26,447 nucleotides of DNA from Gnetum montanum (taxonomy: Eukaryota; Streptophyta; Gnetopsida; Gnetales; Gnetaceae): NCBI GenBank assembly GCA_015680685.1, contig MNCI01026391.1, positions 1 through 26,447 on the forward strand. Direction: 5' to 3'. A program made the position numbers and the translations under genes. This document shows, piece by piece, positions 1 through 8,879 of this stretch (position 1 is the stretch's first letter; each line of letters begins with the position of its first letter). A model generated the notes under the pieces. The model saw nothing but the letters and a program-made list of their open reading frames with translations, was not told the DNA's origin and searched no databases.

Positions 1-375
1 ATTTCATGAGAAAAGCAAGTATTAAACGACTCCAATTTTGTGCAATGAAGGCGAAAGATGGTTATTGCGACACGGCTATAACCCTTTTTTTAATCAAAGA
101 TTACTGCCATTCTGTCCTGTTTACTTTTAACTGCTTCGCATTTTTAAACTAGCGATACGTAAACTAGCGATACTTTTAACTACACCTAGTTATCCATACT
201 GAAATCACCCAAACCCTTGCAACAGAGCAAGGTTTATCCCTGAGAATGGCGATAGACGCAACCCCATCAAACCCTCACCTTAACCCGAGGTCAATAATTT
301 GAAATCCGCATTTACGCAAGAAATACTACCAAAAATAGACACTAAAACAACATAAGCATGCAAGGAATGGCCTAC
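1..375 (-). other. putative first intron of a host gene (minus strand)
   Basis: This stretch follows, on the minus strand, a GT donor at 375-374 that ends the candidate first exon. It is less AT-rich than most of the window and resembles none of the retroelements further on. No acceptor could be fixed inside the window. Minus-strand bases near 45-1 are open in one frame, but that is too short to call an exon. The intron call depends entirely on the upstream exon being real. Confidence 0.2.
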
Positions 376-494
376 CGGTTCAAAGGCGTAGGGTCACGCA
401 CTTCAGCCGCTACCTGCGAAACGTGCTCCAGATTTCCATGCACCTCATCGATTTTGGCTAATTTCGCATTCTTCCTTTTGATTTTAGGTGCCAT
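376..494 (-). CDS. candidate first coding exon of an unrecognised host gene (partial)
   Basis: On the minus strand an ATG at 494-492 opens 39 codons plus two bases, ending at 376 directly before a GT donor (AACCG|GTAGG). The frame stops one codon past the donor, so coding length and splice site agree. The peptide is basic and lysine-rich at its start (MAPKIKRKNAKLAKIDEV), then mixed and charged, with no membrane segment; this resembles the N-terminus of a nuclear or nucleolar protein, but the family is not recognised. A TATA-like box lies about 150 bases upstream, leaving room for a 5' UTR of roughly 120 bases. The rest of the gene would lie to the left of the window. The 78-codon plus-strand frame over the same bases is taken to be its shadow. 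What is seen is the open frame, donor and TATA; that this is a gene is inference. Confidence 0.35.
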
Positions 495-640
495 TGTAAC
501 AGCCTCAGTACTTTCGCAGCTTCACTTCTTCGAATCTTCACGAACTACACGCTCCAATCTTCTGCTCCTTCTCCTCTCGCTCAGCCACAACTAAGAACTT
601 GAATTCACGATAGCCAGCAGCCCATCCTTACCGAAAACCA

Positions 641-653
641 CTTACTTATATGC
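641..653 (-). promoter_or_regulatory. TATA-like box for the minus-strand candidate gene
   Basis: The minus strand reads GCATATAAGTAAG here, about 150 bases upstream of the ATG at 494. A start site about 30 bases downstream would give a 5' UTR near 120 bases, reasonable for a plant gene. TATA-like strings are common by chance in AT-rich DNA, so this only supports the exon call. Confidence 0.22.
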
Positions 654-660
654 GAGAATC

Positions 661-892
661 ACTGACTTGATATTCGATTTTAGTGGGACTTTCCTAAAAT
701 GGAACCCGAAAATCAAGATATTAATGTGGCAGATATCGCATGCACCACTGTCCGAAATGACGTTAAACTATCACATCTTATCACCTCATAATTGGGTAGC
801 ATTAATTGTAGCCTCTTCACAAAATTCAAAATTCAATTAGCTTACCACATTCGACAACACTACGTCATGATTTCTCCGAATCATTTACGTGT
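661..892. other. no assigned gene; boundary of the pol remnant
   Basis: The plus strand holds a 30-codon frame starting with ATG at 700, ending in TAA in the 780s. It matches nothing recognised. The stretch lies between the candidate promoter and the first convincing pol-linker residues and may be the ruined upstream part of the retrotransposon. The element's left edge could not be found. Confidence 0.2.
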
Positions 893-1258
893 TTGGCGAT
901 TTTGCAGGATAATTCGCAAATGGACGCAACATTTTCAGCACCACTAACTTTGACAGGCCCATACGGGAGGTTAGTTAAGCAATTCAACCCTACGCTAGTG
1001 GAAATTAACCCTCCCTTTGATGACGTAATCATAGCCACGTCGGAAACGTCCCCGGAATGGCCAGAACAGTCGACGTGCATGCTAGACTTGGAGGCTGGGG
1101 ACATAACCGAAGACCCCCTCAATGAGGTTTCTATAGTTACGCATAAAGGTGAGGCCAAAACGCTTAAGGTTAGTTCTTTACTAGACCACAAAATGCACGA
1201 TTCTATAAAATAGGTCCTACAAGACAACATCACAGTATTTGCATGGTCATACGAAGAT
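893..1258 (+). pseudogene. pol linker upstream of reverse transcriptase (remnant)
   Basis: This is a frame of 106 codons closed by TAG at 1211-1213; the same frame then continues (VLQDNITVFAWSYEDMPG) straight into the RT block. In Tat-type elements this region links protease to RT and has no known catalytic role. It is acidic and proline-containing here (for example NPPFDDVI and SPEWPEQ). The protease that should precede it is not recognisable. The frame on the opposite strand (865-1323) has no family signature and is treated as a shadow. Confidence 0.6.
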
Positions 1259-1789
1259 ATGCCGGGACTAGATCCCAGGTTAATCCAGCATAACATAATC
1301 TTAGATCCACANCTGTCCTTCATGGAAGGCTTTTCAAGCTATAACCAGATTCGCATCAACCCAGAACATCAATTAACCACAACGTTCATGATTCCTTGGG
1401 GCACCTTTTACTACACCATGATGCCTTTTGGTCTAAAAAATGCAGGAGCAACGTATCAACAAGCCATGACATATATCTTTAGTGACTACCTCTTAGGGAG
1501 ACTGAATGACTATGTTGACGATATAGCTGTCAAGTCTTTAAAGTCAAAGGATCATTCAGAAGACTTGGACTTATTCCTCAAAAGATGCTCCAAATACGAC
1601 CTCCGGCTTAACCCAAAGAAGTGCGTATTCAGAGTCAAAACCAGACTTATGCTGGGGTTTGCGGTGTCGGAAACCAGCATACGAGTTGACCCTGATAAGG
1701 TCAAATCCATTGTCGAGTTAGCGCCTCTCATAGACCTCAAGCAATTACGCGGGTTACAAGGATGATTACAGTTTATACGCCGGTTCATC
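1259..1789 (+). pseudogene. reverse transcriptase remnant with missing N-terminal block
   Basis: RT would copy element RNA into DNA in the virus-like particle. Visible motifs are LSFMEGFSSYNQI, the TTFMIPWGTFYYTMMPFGLKN region, and the catalytic YVDD followed by DIAVKS, then the thumb-proximal NPKKCVF. The N-terminal fingers segment that normally lies between the MPG..P signature and LSFM.GFSGYNQI is missing, and an N at 1312 marks the exact place. After KQLRGLQG a TGA (near 1763) interrupts a frame that continues as LQFIRRFI. The retained YVDD shows decay by deletion and stops, not loss of the active site. Whether the missing block is an assembly gap or a real deletion cannot be told here. 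Confidence 0.85.
1312..1312. other. assembly gap marker (N) inside RT
   Basis: A single ambiguous base sits at the junction LDP|LSFMEGF. The sequences on the two sides normally lie several dozen codons apart in this family. The N therefore more likely marks a collapsed gap of unknown size than a simple miscalled base. Confidence 0.6.
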
Positions 1790-2275
1790 TTGAGATTAAC
1801 TGACAAGCTACACCCTATGCAACATTTGCTTAAAAAGGGGGTTAATTTTGAATGGACAAACGATTGTCAGCATGCGTTCAACAGCCTAAAACAAGAACTT
1901 CAACACTTACTGATAGTTTTCCTACCACAAAAAGATCTACCGTTTTACATTTACCTCACAACTTCGGACGTGACGTTAGCAGCATTACTTTGTCAAAGGA
2001 GGTATGATGGGTCGGAAGTGCCCATCTACTACTTGAGTCATGCTCTATATGCGTACGAAATGAGGTACAACGAAGTAGAGCGTAACTGCTTAGCATTAGT
2101 ATTTATGCTCAAAAAGTGTAGACATTACCTTTTCCGTAGCCAAGTTAACATCATATGTAAAAATAACATCCTTAGGACCATTACGCACAATTTATACGAG
2201 AGTAGCAGAATAGCTCACTAGAAGGCTATCATAGCAATTTGGATGCTCCAATTTTTATAGCATCACATTTGCGAT
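1790..2275 (+). pseudogene. Ty3-type RNase H remnant
   Basis: The frame runs 143 codons to a TAG at 2219-2221. It contains the tether-type start FEWTNDCQHAFNSLKQEL, the strand FYIYLTTSDVTLAALLCQ, SEVPIYYLSHAL and the helix YNEVERNCLALVFMLKKCRHYL. These match the RNase H domain that follows RT in Ty3/gypsy pol and degrades RNA in the RNA-DNA hybrid. Just past the stop the same frame runs on with IAIWMLQF and further stops, so the C-terminal part is decayed. No integrase follows. Confidence 0.8.
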
Positions 2276-3234
2276 TTCACATGCAAAACATTGCCATCAC
2301 ATAAATAAAAATAACCAGAACATAAGAAACCAAAAGTGGGGTTTAGTTAAAATGGATGAATGTCAGTTTTGAAAAGTTTTGCCCTATGCAAAAGATCCAA
2401 CGGTAATATATGTGTGTTATCCAACGGTAATATATATGTGTGGAAACACAGACAAATAGACACACAAGGATACTGCATAACTAACAAAATTAGAGACAGA
2501 AGAGGAATATGCCTACCACTAATATTGAAAAGCTATATCAATTTAGATAACCCATTAGAGTATGAAATCAAATGACCAAAGTGCTATATAGATATGAAAC
2601 CATATAAATTATTTGTTTGTCGATTAAATAAAAATATAATATAATACAGAAACAATGACCATACTATACCTTTCAAACATCATGTTATTATGTTTGACAA
2701 TAAATTTGGAGTTTGAACCCGTGGGTAAGGATTATAGAGTGGTAATTTGACCAGCAATGATACTTGTTAATTATTTTTCCTATAATGTGTTGTTAAGATT
2801 TTTACCTTACAAATTACCACAAAATGAAGAAATTATTTAACAATTTCTCCATTAATCCATATAAATCTATATAAAACTTGACAATTATAAGCAAATGGAG
2901 TAAACTATTTAATAATTTCCTACTTGAATTTATGTAAATATATAAAAAAATAGTTAGGGACCATCACTTGAAGTAATGATAAACTACATGTTTTTACATG
3001 TTTCTGAAGTCATAAAACTTGGATTCTAGTTTGAATACAACCAATTAAAAGAGGTTAGGTTTTCATTCAACCATAGACTCTCCCAAGACCTTGTCTTAGC
3101 AAGATGAGCATTGAGCCTCTCCTCTTAATATCATTAATCCTAGTTCTTGTTGATTCATTAATCTTTGGGTCCTTTACACCATTGAAATAATTTTAAAATT
3201 ATATAGAAATTTTGAAGTTTGATAAATTTTTTTT
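2276..3234. other. AT-rich spacer without recognisable genes
   Basis: Only short frames occur (for example 71 codons from 2360) and none carries a domain signature. A short tandem repeat is present at 2395-2434. This is probably decayed retroelement sequence or plain intergenic DNA lying between the pol fragment and element A. Confidence 0.5.
2395..2434. repeat. short direct repeat, two copies, 24-base period
   Basis: The 16-base unit ATCCAACGGTAATATA occurs at 2395-2410 and again at 2419-2434. It looks like a local slippage duplication with no assigned role. Confidence 0.7.
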
Positions 3235-3896
3235 TGTAGAATCAAAACTATTAATCATGGCCCCATGCCTAGCAAGGGCAAGGTTGACATCATTACTTAG
3301 GCCCCAAATTTTAATTGTATGCAAGTGCAAGGATAACAAAAACCATGAAATTTTAAAAGGAATAGCAAGAGATAGAGAATTGAAAAAATCTCAAGATGAA
3401 AAAATTGAAACATGAGAGTTAACTATACTAATGTAGACATGATCGAAATAACCATATCATCAAGAGAGAACTAGACATGGAGCACCCTTACCAAACCATC
3501 TTATTTCATCAAACTCTATATATATAATTCTTATAAATCATAACTTTAAATACATACATATATATATAATTAAAATATAACTAAGATCACATTACCAATC
3601 TTCTCACAAGGTAAAAGTCGAAAAGATATGGACTACTTTGAGCACAAGACTTATACTAAACTTAATGAGGTGGAAAAGCTCATGTTAGATAGTGGTTGGC
3701 CACAACTTTCAAATTTTTCCTTGAATTTTTTTTTTTGACATTTTGAAAGAGAATGGGTGAAAAAGGATTATTTGCATTTTCTCTTCTTCTTTTTTAAATT
3801 TTGGGGAAATAAGTTTAAAAGGGGAATAGAGGTATTAGGGTGAGGATTGCTGCCAGACTCCATCACACTTAAGAACTTATTACACTACCATGAACA
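3235..3896 (-). repeat. candidate 3' LTR of copy A
   Basis: Similarity between copies A and B starts at about 3235 and 9865, and at both places the plus strand has TG, meaning the minus strand ends in CA as an LTR should. On the other side a purine-rich minus-strand tract (3907-3930) is followed by TGTTCAT at 3896, a possible LTR start. This gives an LTR of about 660 bases, against about 600 in copy B. The edges are inference, because no primer binding site or target duplication was found. Confidence 0.3.
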
Positions 3897-3906
3897 TGGT
3901 CCTCAT

Positions 3907-3930
3907 TCTCTCTCTCTCTCTCTCTCTTTC
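3907..3930. repeat. CT/GA microsatellite, possible polypurine tract on the minus strand
   Basis: About eleven CT units occur here on the plus strand. On the minus strand this is a GA-rich run directly upstream of the candidate LTR start. Copy B has an A/G-rich run at the matching place (about 10478-10500), so a decayed polypurine tract that expanded into a microsatellite in copy A is possible. Confidence 0.35.
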
Positions 3931-4689
3931 TAGAAAACTTTGCTCATGGTTTACTTCATTCTCAAGGTAGGAATTCCAACATGAGTGTGGCCAATTACCT
4001 GCATTGTCAAAGAGCATGGTCCTTTCGGAACTTTGTCCATGGTGCAGTTCAACCATCGTGTATGTGCCTTTTAATTACAATCTGGTGGCATCATAACAAG
4101 TCTCCTTGGTAGCTAAGGGTTCTTAAGCAAGGATGAACATACTTTACCTCATTGCTCATAGGGTAGCCATGAATCATAACACTTGAGAACTAGGGCTTAT
4201 GAGAGGGAAAATGAAATTTTCCAAAGTCACCTAGTGATTATGGCTAGCCATTCTTCAGTGTCACATATCCTACACTCAAATGATCATGATGATTAAATGA
4301 TAAGTAACATAAATCCCATGCTCCATAATCCAACATAATAAATAAATCGAAACCTTGAAATTGATTGGGAAGAATCGTAGCATTATTGAAATATATAACA
4401 TAAAGGAGATTTAAAGTAATAGTAATAAGATATATCATATAAAGCATTATACTTGCATTATTTTCCAATGGTGCTATGCTGACCCAACGCCTAGCAACTC
4501 AAATGATCATAATGATTATTAAAAGCATATGAAAGGGATAAATCAAACCAAAACCAATACAATAAGAAAGAGATGTAAATAAAGCATGTAGATGCAACTA
4601 TATACAAATGAAATGCATGCTGAAAGGAAAGAAAGCATGGAACTAAGGATCTACTAGGTTTTCACGTGAGGCACCTGAGTAGAAATGCT
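3931..4689 (-). other. 3' noncoding part of copy A, downstream of integrase
   Basis: No coding signature is seen. The 74-codon minus-strand frame at 4244-4468 has a counterpart at 10845-11039 in copy B, but both are short, hydrophobic and AT-rich and are best taken as chance frames in shared noncoding sequence. Base-level similarity to copy B runs through the whole stretch. Confidence 0.45.
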
Positions 4690-4911
4690 TTAGATGAAAT
4701 GCATTAAAATTTCTATGTAACCTATGCACTTGCAAATTAGAAATTTTGTACATGTTAGGGCCAATGATGTCTATAATTTGGAATGGACTTGACCACATAG
4801 AAGAAAACTTAGTTTGAGGATTGGTTTGATCAAATGCTCTACCTATTTTTAGTACTAAATATTCTATTTAAAAGATTTTACCTCCATGTTTCTTGTCAAT
4901 CCATTGTTTAA
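4690..4911 (-). pseudogene. integrase C-terminal remnant, copy A
   Basis: The minus strand reads QWIDKKHGGK, then IEYLVLK, then WSSPFQIIDIIGPNMYKI and RNFNAF. This is the GPF/Y module at the end of Ty3/gypsy integrase, which contributes to DNA binding. A stop (near 4868) and at least one frame change break it. The zinc-binding and catalytic DDE parts are absent because the sequence joins directly to RT at about 4912. The partner in copy B is better preserved. Confidence 0.6.
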
Positions 4912-5045
4912 CAACTTTAAGATTATGAAAATTAAGACATAATCTTAATTTTCTTGTTCATTTTCTATCAGGCACTAAATTTGAGTGTTTCAGAAGATGA
5001 ATAATTTCAGATCTTAGAAGTTCATCTAGTTTTTATTTCATATAA
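4912..5045 (-). pseudogene. N-terminal reverse transcriptase remnant, copy A
   Basis: On the minus strand KLDELLRSEII is followed by HSNLVPDRK, a stop, and LRLCLNFHNLK. These fit the opening fingers of Ty3/gypsy RT, where the usual pattern is a helix ending in ..II, then LVPV+KK.G..RLC.DFR.LN; the third element in this window has the same pattern at 26180-26300. Everything after this point of RT (the DGFSGY and YVDD motifs), the RNase H that normally follows, and the integrase core is missing. The remaining RT is about 45 residues. Confidence 0.6.
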
Positions 5046-5515
5046 GTTTCAATCTTAGGTCTATCAGATCTAGGTCTTTGTAAGTCATTGAATACATCTT
5101 CTCTAGGAACATGTTCAATGGATACATCGTCAAAATTTGGTGCACCTTCTAATGTTTTGATGGTTGGGATCTCATTTATATCTTTGTCTTTCCTTAAAGG
5201 TGGTTGATCACCCAGAAGAAATCTCCTTCCATCATGTTGGTGATAAGGCAAGATATCTTCATAGATTTCTTCAGTTTCTCTAGAAGTTTGATAGGATTGG
5301 GTGGAATTTGTATGAGAAAAAGGATTTATTTTTGTAATTTCACTCACATGGTCATTTATAACATGTTTTCCACACTAAACCTCAATAAATCTAATATAAA
5401 GCTTACTATTTTGATTGTACAAAGATTGATTTTGCTAATCAAAGGTTGTAACTACTTGTTTGTAGAAATGCTCTCTTGGTATGATCATGTATTTAAATTT
5501 TCCTTTCATAGGGAT
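5046..5515 (-). pseudogene. protease-to-RT region with an RNase H C-terminal trace, copy A
   Basis: Just after the protease the frame reads IPMKGKFKYMIIPRE, like the segment after the protease in the third element (LPWKGEPNQIYIYSE). Further on FDDVSIEHVPRED matches the last strand of an RNase H, where the usual ending is (H)xPREEN..AD.LA with a catalytic D. Here the sequence turns into DVFNDLQRP, so the catalytic end is lost. Copy B keeps more of it. Most of the RNase H domain is deleted, so the assignment rests on this ending and on its place between protease and RT. Confidence 0.45.
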
Positions 5516-5875
5516 TCATAGTTTTGAGAAATCTAACCTAAAGAAGCCCCCAAACTTGACTTCAAAAGTCCTAGATAAGAGCACACCATAAGTCTGTGAT
5601 ATGTCAATTACTAAGATTTTCATGTAACATGTAATTGTAGGGTATTTTTTAATTTTCACTTTCACTTCTTTTAATGATCCTACTATAGGTACATTAGATC
5701 GGTCGAGTTTTATTAAAATTTTTGTTTGTGGTATCATTTGTGTTCCTAAAGTCTTACATACCTCAAGTGGCATGACTCTAATAGTTGATCTAGAATCCAT
5801 CAAACAATTATGAATGTTCTTTCCTAAAATAATCAGCATTGTTAAGAAAGGAGATTGCTCTTTGTTTCTCATCAT
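5516..5875 (-). pseudogene. aspartic protease remnant (copy A only)
   Basis: The minus-strand frame has 119 codons. It shows the retroviral-type aspartic protease fold in order: HNCLMDSRSTIRVMPLEVC (normal active site D-S/T-G; here DSR at 5797-5789), a middle flap region with KILIKLDRSNVPIVGSLKEV, and ITCYMKILVIDISQTYGVLLSRTF (normally ..Y..LLGR..). The enzyme would cut the Gag-Pol polyprotein. The active-site glycine is replaced by arginine, which should abolish activity. Copy B lacks this whole segment: about 500 bases (5436-5942) are present in A and absent in B. Confidence 0.75.
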
Positions 5876-6749
5876 GGAACTGCTTGCATGTTGTATTAAT
5901 AATTCATTAAGACTTTTTTGAAATGAATGTACATTTCAAGGATTGAGGATTTTTATTTATTGGTTTTTGGTCTATGAACTATCTTTTAACTCACATATTT
6001 TATTTTTTTAAACTATTGAAGGTCATACATTGAAATGTTAGCTTTAATTTTCTTCAAATCCTCAAGTAGATTGTAAGTATTATGTTCATATTTAGCTTCT
6101 TATTGAGGTGGAGTTCTTCTAAGTATAGAAGGGTGATTTGATTATTGTGGAGCATTTATTTGGAATGACCCAATTTGAGTATTTTTGTTGTTTTGACTAA
6201 GAGCCCTTCTCATTCAAGGAGTATAAAGATTATACCTAGTTTGTTATTGTGCTGTGTTCACAATGTCACTAAGTCTACGGTAGCAAGAATTATGTGAGTT
6301 GGGGTGGCTTACCATAACTTGTTCTAACGAGGAAACCTCTACATTTTCTATTTAATGAGGTACATTAAAGGCCACAATAGGAGGTTTCCAATTTGTTGAC
6401 TCTAGGGATTGTCACCATATAGTGCTAAAAATTGGGGACAATTTTTTTTAGAATGTTGCCTAGTGTTATGAAGGCAATAGTACTCATCATAGACTAATGT
6501 ACTTGGCTTTTCTAGTTATACAGGACCCTTATTGTTGTTCTACTTTAATTCAACTACTTTATTTGAAAGTTTTTATAATGAAGTTAATATCTAGGTCATC
6601 TAGTTTTAAGTTTGAGTTGGGGATTGAACAGGATTAGATATCCCATTTGGGTTTATTATGGATTGAATTAAGGCCTTTGATTGGTCATCATTCAGACTAG
6701 TGTTAGATGGTAGAAATGAAGAAGATGTTAGACTTTGAAAATAATTGTT
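5876..6749 (-). pseudogene. gag C-terminal / gag-protease linker with zinc-knuckle remnant, copy A
   Basis: This is collinear with 12114-12780 of copy B and has many stops and shifts. The one clear motif is at 6476-6438: YYCLHNTRQHSKKNCP, a nucleocapsid-type zinc knuckle variant. Comparison with copy B (YCHLRNTRLHSKKIYP) suggests an ancestral C-X2-H-X4-H-X4-C. Such knuckles bind genomic RNA during packaging. The rest is probably linker. Confidence 0.45.
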
Positions 6750-7462
6750 TCAAGGTTGAGTGAGTTGAAGGGAAGTTGTAGTTTTAAACATAGTATTAGT
6801 AATTGCAAAAGTTGGTAAATGTAGATGGTTAGATTTCATAGGATTACTAACGCTAATCATCCTAAATTGGGTTTGAATGTTATTCATGAGGGCAATTTGT
6901 TTCAACTTGATAACTTTAGCCATTGCTCTGTGTATTTCTATTATGTTGGTATCAGATTTGATGGAATAGGCAAATAATGGATCAATGGTGGACAAGTAAA
7001 CATTGAGGATGCCAACAAGTTGTCGATGCATCTCACTTGGCACATAAGCAAGTTTATGAAGGCATCCTAAGTTGTAGTCATGGAAATTTTCCCCAAGTAT
7101 TTACTTAAGCTTTTGAAATTGCTTGATGCTATGGTCAGGCTATTGAACTTGTCAAACTAAAGCAAGACCTTATTTTTGAATTCTTGCCATGAGTTGATGG
7201 AGGCATTTGGGAGCATAAAAAACCATTGGGTGGCTTTATTCCTAAAGGTTTTCACAAATACCCTACATGTTATGTCATTTTGTACAATGTTATGGATCCA
7301 TAGTAAGGTTTCAAAACATTGTATATGTTGGTGAGCATCACTTGTAGGGTTTGTGGGATCATAGAAAAAATTTATGTTCTTGAGTGATTTTACGATATCG
7401 TGGTAGTTAGTGAAGTTAAAGGGGTTGCTCACCAAGGTAGCTGGGGATTGATTGACTACAAT
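6750..7462 (-). pseudogene. gag (capsid) remnant, copy A
   Basis: Gag would form the particle shell. Two open stretches are seen on the minus strand, 7435-7157 and 7043-6750. The first has NPFNFTNYHDIVKSLKNI, then the retrotransposon gag core with HIQCFETLL, FRNKATQWFFMLPNASINSW and EFKNKVLL. The second continues with HRQLVGILNVYLSTIDPLFAY and AMAKVIKLKQIALMN. Copy B begins the matching protein with ATG (13632) while copy A has ATT there (7462-7460), so the start codon is lost. Frameshifts and stops lie between the blocks, including a stop right after KVLL. Confidence 0.7.
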
Positions 7463-8196
7463 CCTAGTCTGAGTTTTCCTACAAATAGAACTTGGGAAAC
7501 ATGAAGCTCATTATTTTCTTAATGTAAAGATATGGGTGAATGATCAGTTAGGGGCAAAGGTAAGTGATTCTTGTTGGGAGGGTTCACTCATAAAACAAAA
7601 ATAAATGTTAAAATAAAACTATAAAATTTCATAAAAAAATGTTGCAAAAATATTTTTTAAAAAATATAATAAAATATGCTATTTAAAAAAAAAATTCCAA
7701 AAGAAAAATAAATGTATGAAATTACAGTATTTATAAAATTTAAAATGAAAATAGTAATGAAAATAATTAATTAAAACCACCTTACCAATGTTAGGACTGA
7801 AGTATGGACTGCAAAAACACAAATCTAAAAATGGGACTAGGAAAACAAGGGTTTAGAAATTTGAAAATAGGATTTTGATAATGACAATTTTCAAAAAATG
7901 GGAAACATCAATTTTTTTTTAAAAAAAGGTAGAAAATAAAGGGTTTGGAAATAGAGGTTTGAAACAAAGAATTATAAAATTTAGAAAAAATAAAGGGCTG
8001 CAAAATATAGGTTTAGAGACAATGTAAAGAGAGAGAGATGTGCTATATCTTATGGCTACTACTACCTACTATCGTTAGTCTCCAAAGCTTCTCTACATTC
8101 ACCATTGCCACTGCTTTTGCTACTGTCATTGTTGCTACTGGTTGCTAGCTCATGCCACCTTTTGCCATTGTTGCATGCACCTCTATTCATGCTAAG

Positions 8197-8236
8197 CATT
8201 GCCTACTACTTATCAACATTGCCTACTACTTATCGA
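8197..8236. repeat. 20-base tandem repeat, two units
   Basis: CATTGCCTACTACTTATCAA at 8197-8216 is followed directly by the same unit with one change (CGA for CAA) at 8217-8236. It is local slippage inside the low-complexity leader. Confidence 0.75.
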
Positions 8237-8660
8237 CATTTCCTATTGCCTTTGTTTGCTATCACCATTCATGCTGCGTGTTGCTATCTATGCTATGTGC
8301 CACCATTGTTGTAACCTACTGGCATCCACTATTTTGCTACCACCACCACTTATTAACACACACATGCTACCAACCACTCATCACCACACACCTATTGGCG
8401 TACATGCACAGTACTATTGCTTCCCATCTCCTGCAGCTATCATTGTTCACATTTGCTAGTACTTGTTGTTGTGCGTTGCCTACCATTTGTTATTCGTATC
8501 TATTGCTAGTGTCTGCTACTATGCACCATCCATCATCTACACCTGCCACTATTGTTTATTGTCATGTGCCCACTGCTGCTGATGCTAGTTTGACTATTGT
8601 TGCATGCTAACACTGGGAAAGAGGGAGGCCTTGAGATGTCCCTTCGTTTTGTTGCTTCCA

Positions 8661-8671
8661 CTATTTTTATA
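8661..8671 (-). promoter_or_regulatory. TATA-like box in copy A leader, conserved in copy B
   Basis: The minus strand reads TATAAAAATAG. The matching place in copy B (15447-15433) has TATA followed by a longer A-run and TAG. It lies upstream of gag in the right direction and may be the element's promoter, or an internal promoter if the LTR lies elsewhere. Confidence 0.3.
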
Positions 8672-8879
8672 GAAGCTCCTTGCTAATGGCCTTAAATGAT
8701 AATGCTCATGAAACCACCCACATCCACCACTTGCAATGTCTCTCCACATCTACCATCGCTTCCTTAGTTACTTGCATAATGTTTGCCACCACATGAAATA
8801 TCTACTTTCACCAACACAAAGAAACACCATACTAGTTCCAACATTTCAATCTACTGCATGCTCTATTTTTAATTCATCA

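Larger units (their letters stand above)
893..2275 (+). mobile_element. Ty3/gypsy retrotransposon remnant, Tat/Ogre-like, pol only
   Basis: Three plus-strand blocks follow one another in the order of a Ty3/gypsy pol gene: a linker leading to the sequence FAWSYEDMPGLDP, a reverse transcriptase with MPFGLKNAGATYQQAM and YVDD, and a Ty3-type RNase H. The FAWSY..MPG..P pre-RT signature is typical of the Tat/Ogre/Retand group. Gag, protease and integrase are absent and no LTRs were found, so this is an internal fragment. It is broken by stops at 1211 and near 1763 and by a missing RT block at 1312. After about 2275 similarity fades into AT-rich sequence. Confidence 0.85.
7463..8879 (-). other. untranslated leader of copy A with low-complexity CTACTACC-like sequence
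   Basis: This lies between gag and the upstream conserved frame. The part 8045-8610 is rich in CTA/CTG/CCA triplets on the plus strand and contains a perfect-looking 20-base tandem repeat (8197-8236). Plus-strand frames here (from 8105, 8152 and 8199) encode only Leu/His/Cys/Thr-rich strings and are artefacts of that composition. The part 7600-8040 is A/T-rich, with runs of A. Copy B has the same arrangement at 13633-15650. Confidence 0.5.

Noticed and set aside
358-594. 78-codon plus-strand frame with a hydrophobic stretch
   Set aside because: No family match; better explained as the reverse of the minus-strand candidate exon with its donor site.
865-1323. 152-codon minus-strand frame
   Set aside because: Lies opposite the recognisable plus-strand pol linker and crosses the N; shadow.
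4244-4468. Short hydrophobic frame present in both copies (also 10845-11039)
   Set aside because: Shared because the noncoding DNA is shared; no residue-level constraint apparent.
4917-4952. Overlapping perfect inverted repeats (11-base arms TTAAGATTATG / CATAATCTTAA), possible hairpin
   Set aside because: Falls inside the RT remnant of copy A and is absent at the matching site of copy B; chance in AT-rich coding sequence.
8105-8610. Three overlapping plus-strand frames rich in Leu, His, Cys and Thr
   Set aside because: They come from the CTAC-like low-complexity DNA, are antisense to the element and have no domain.
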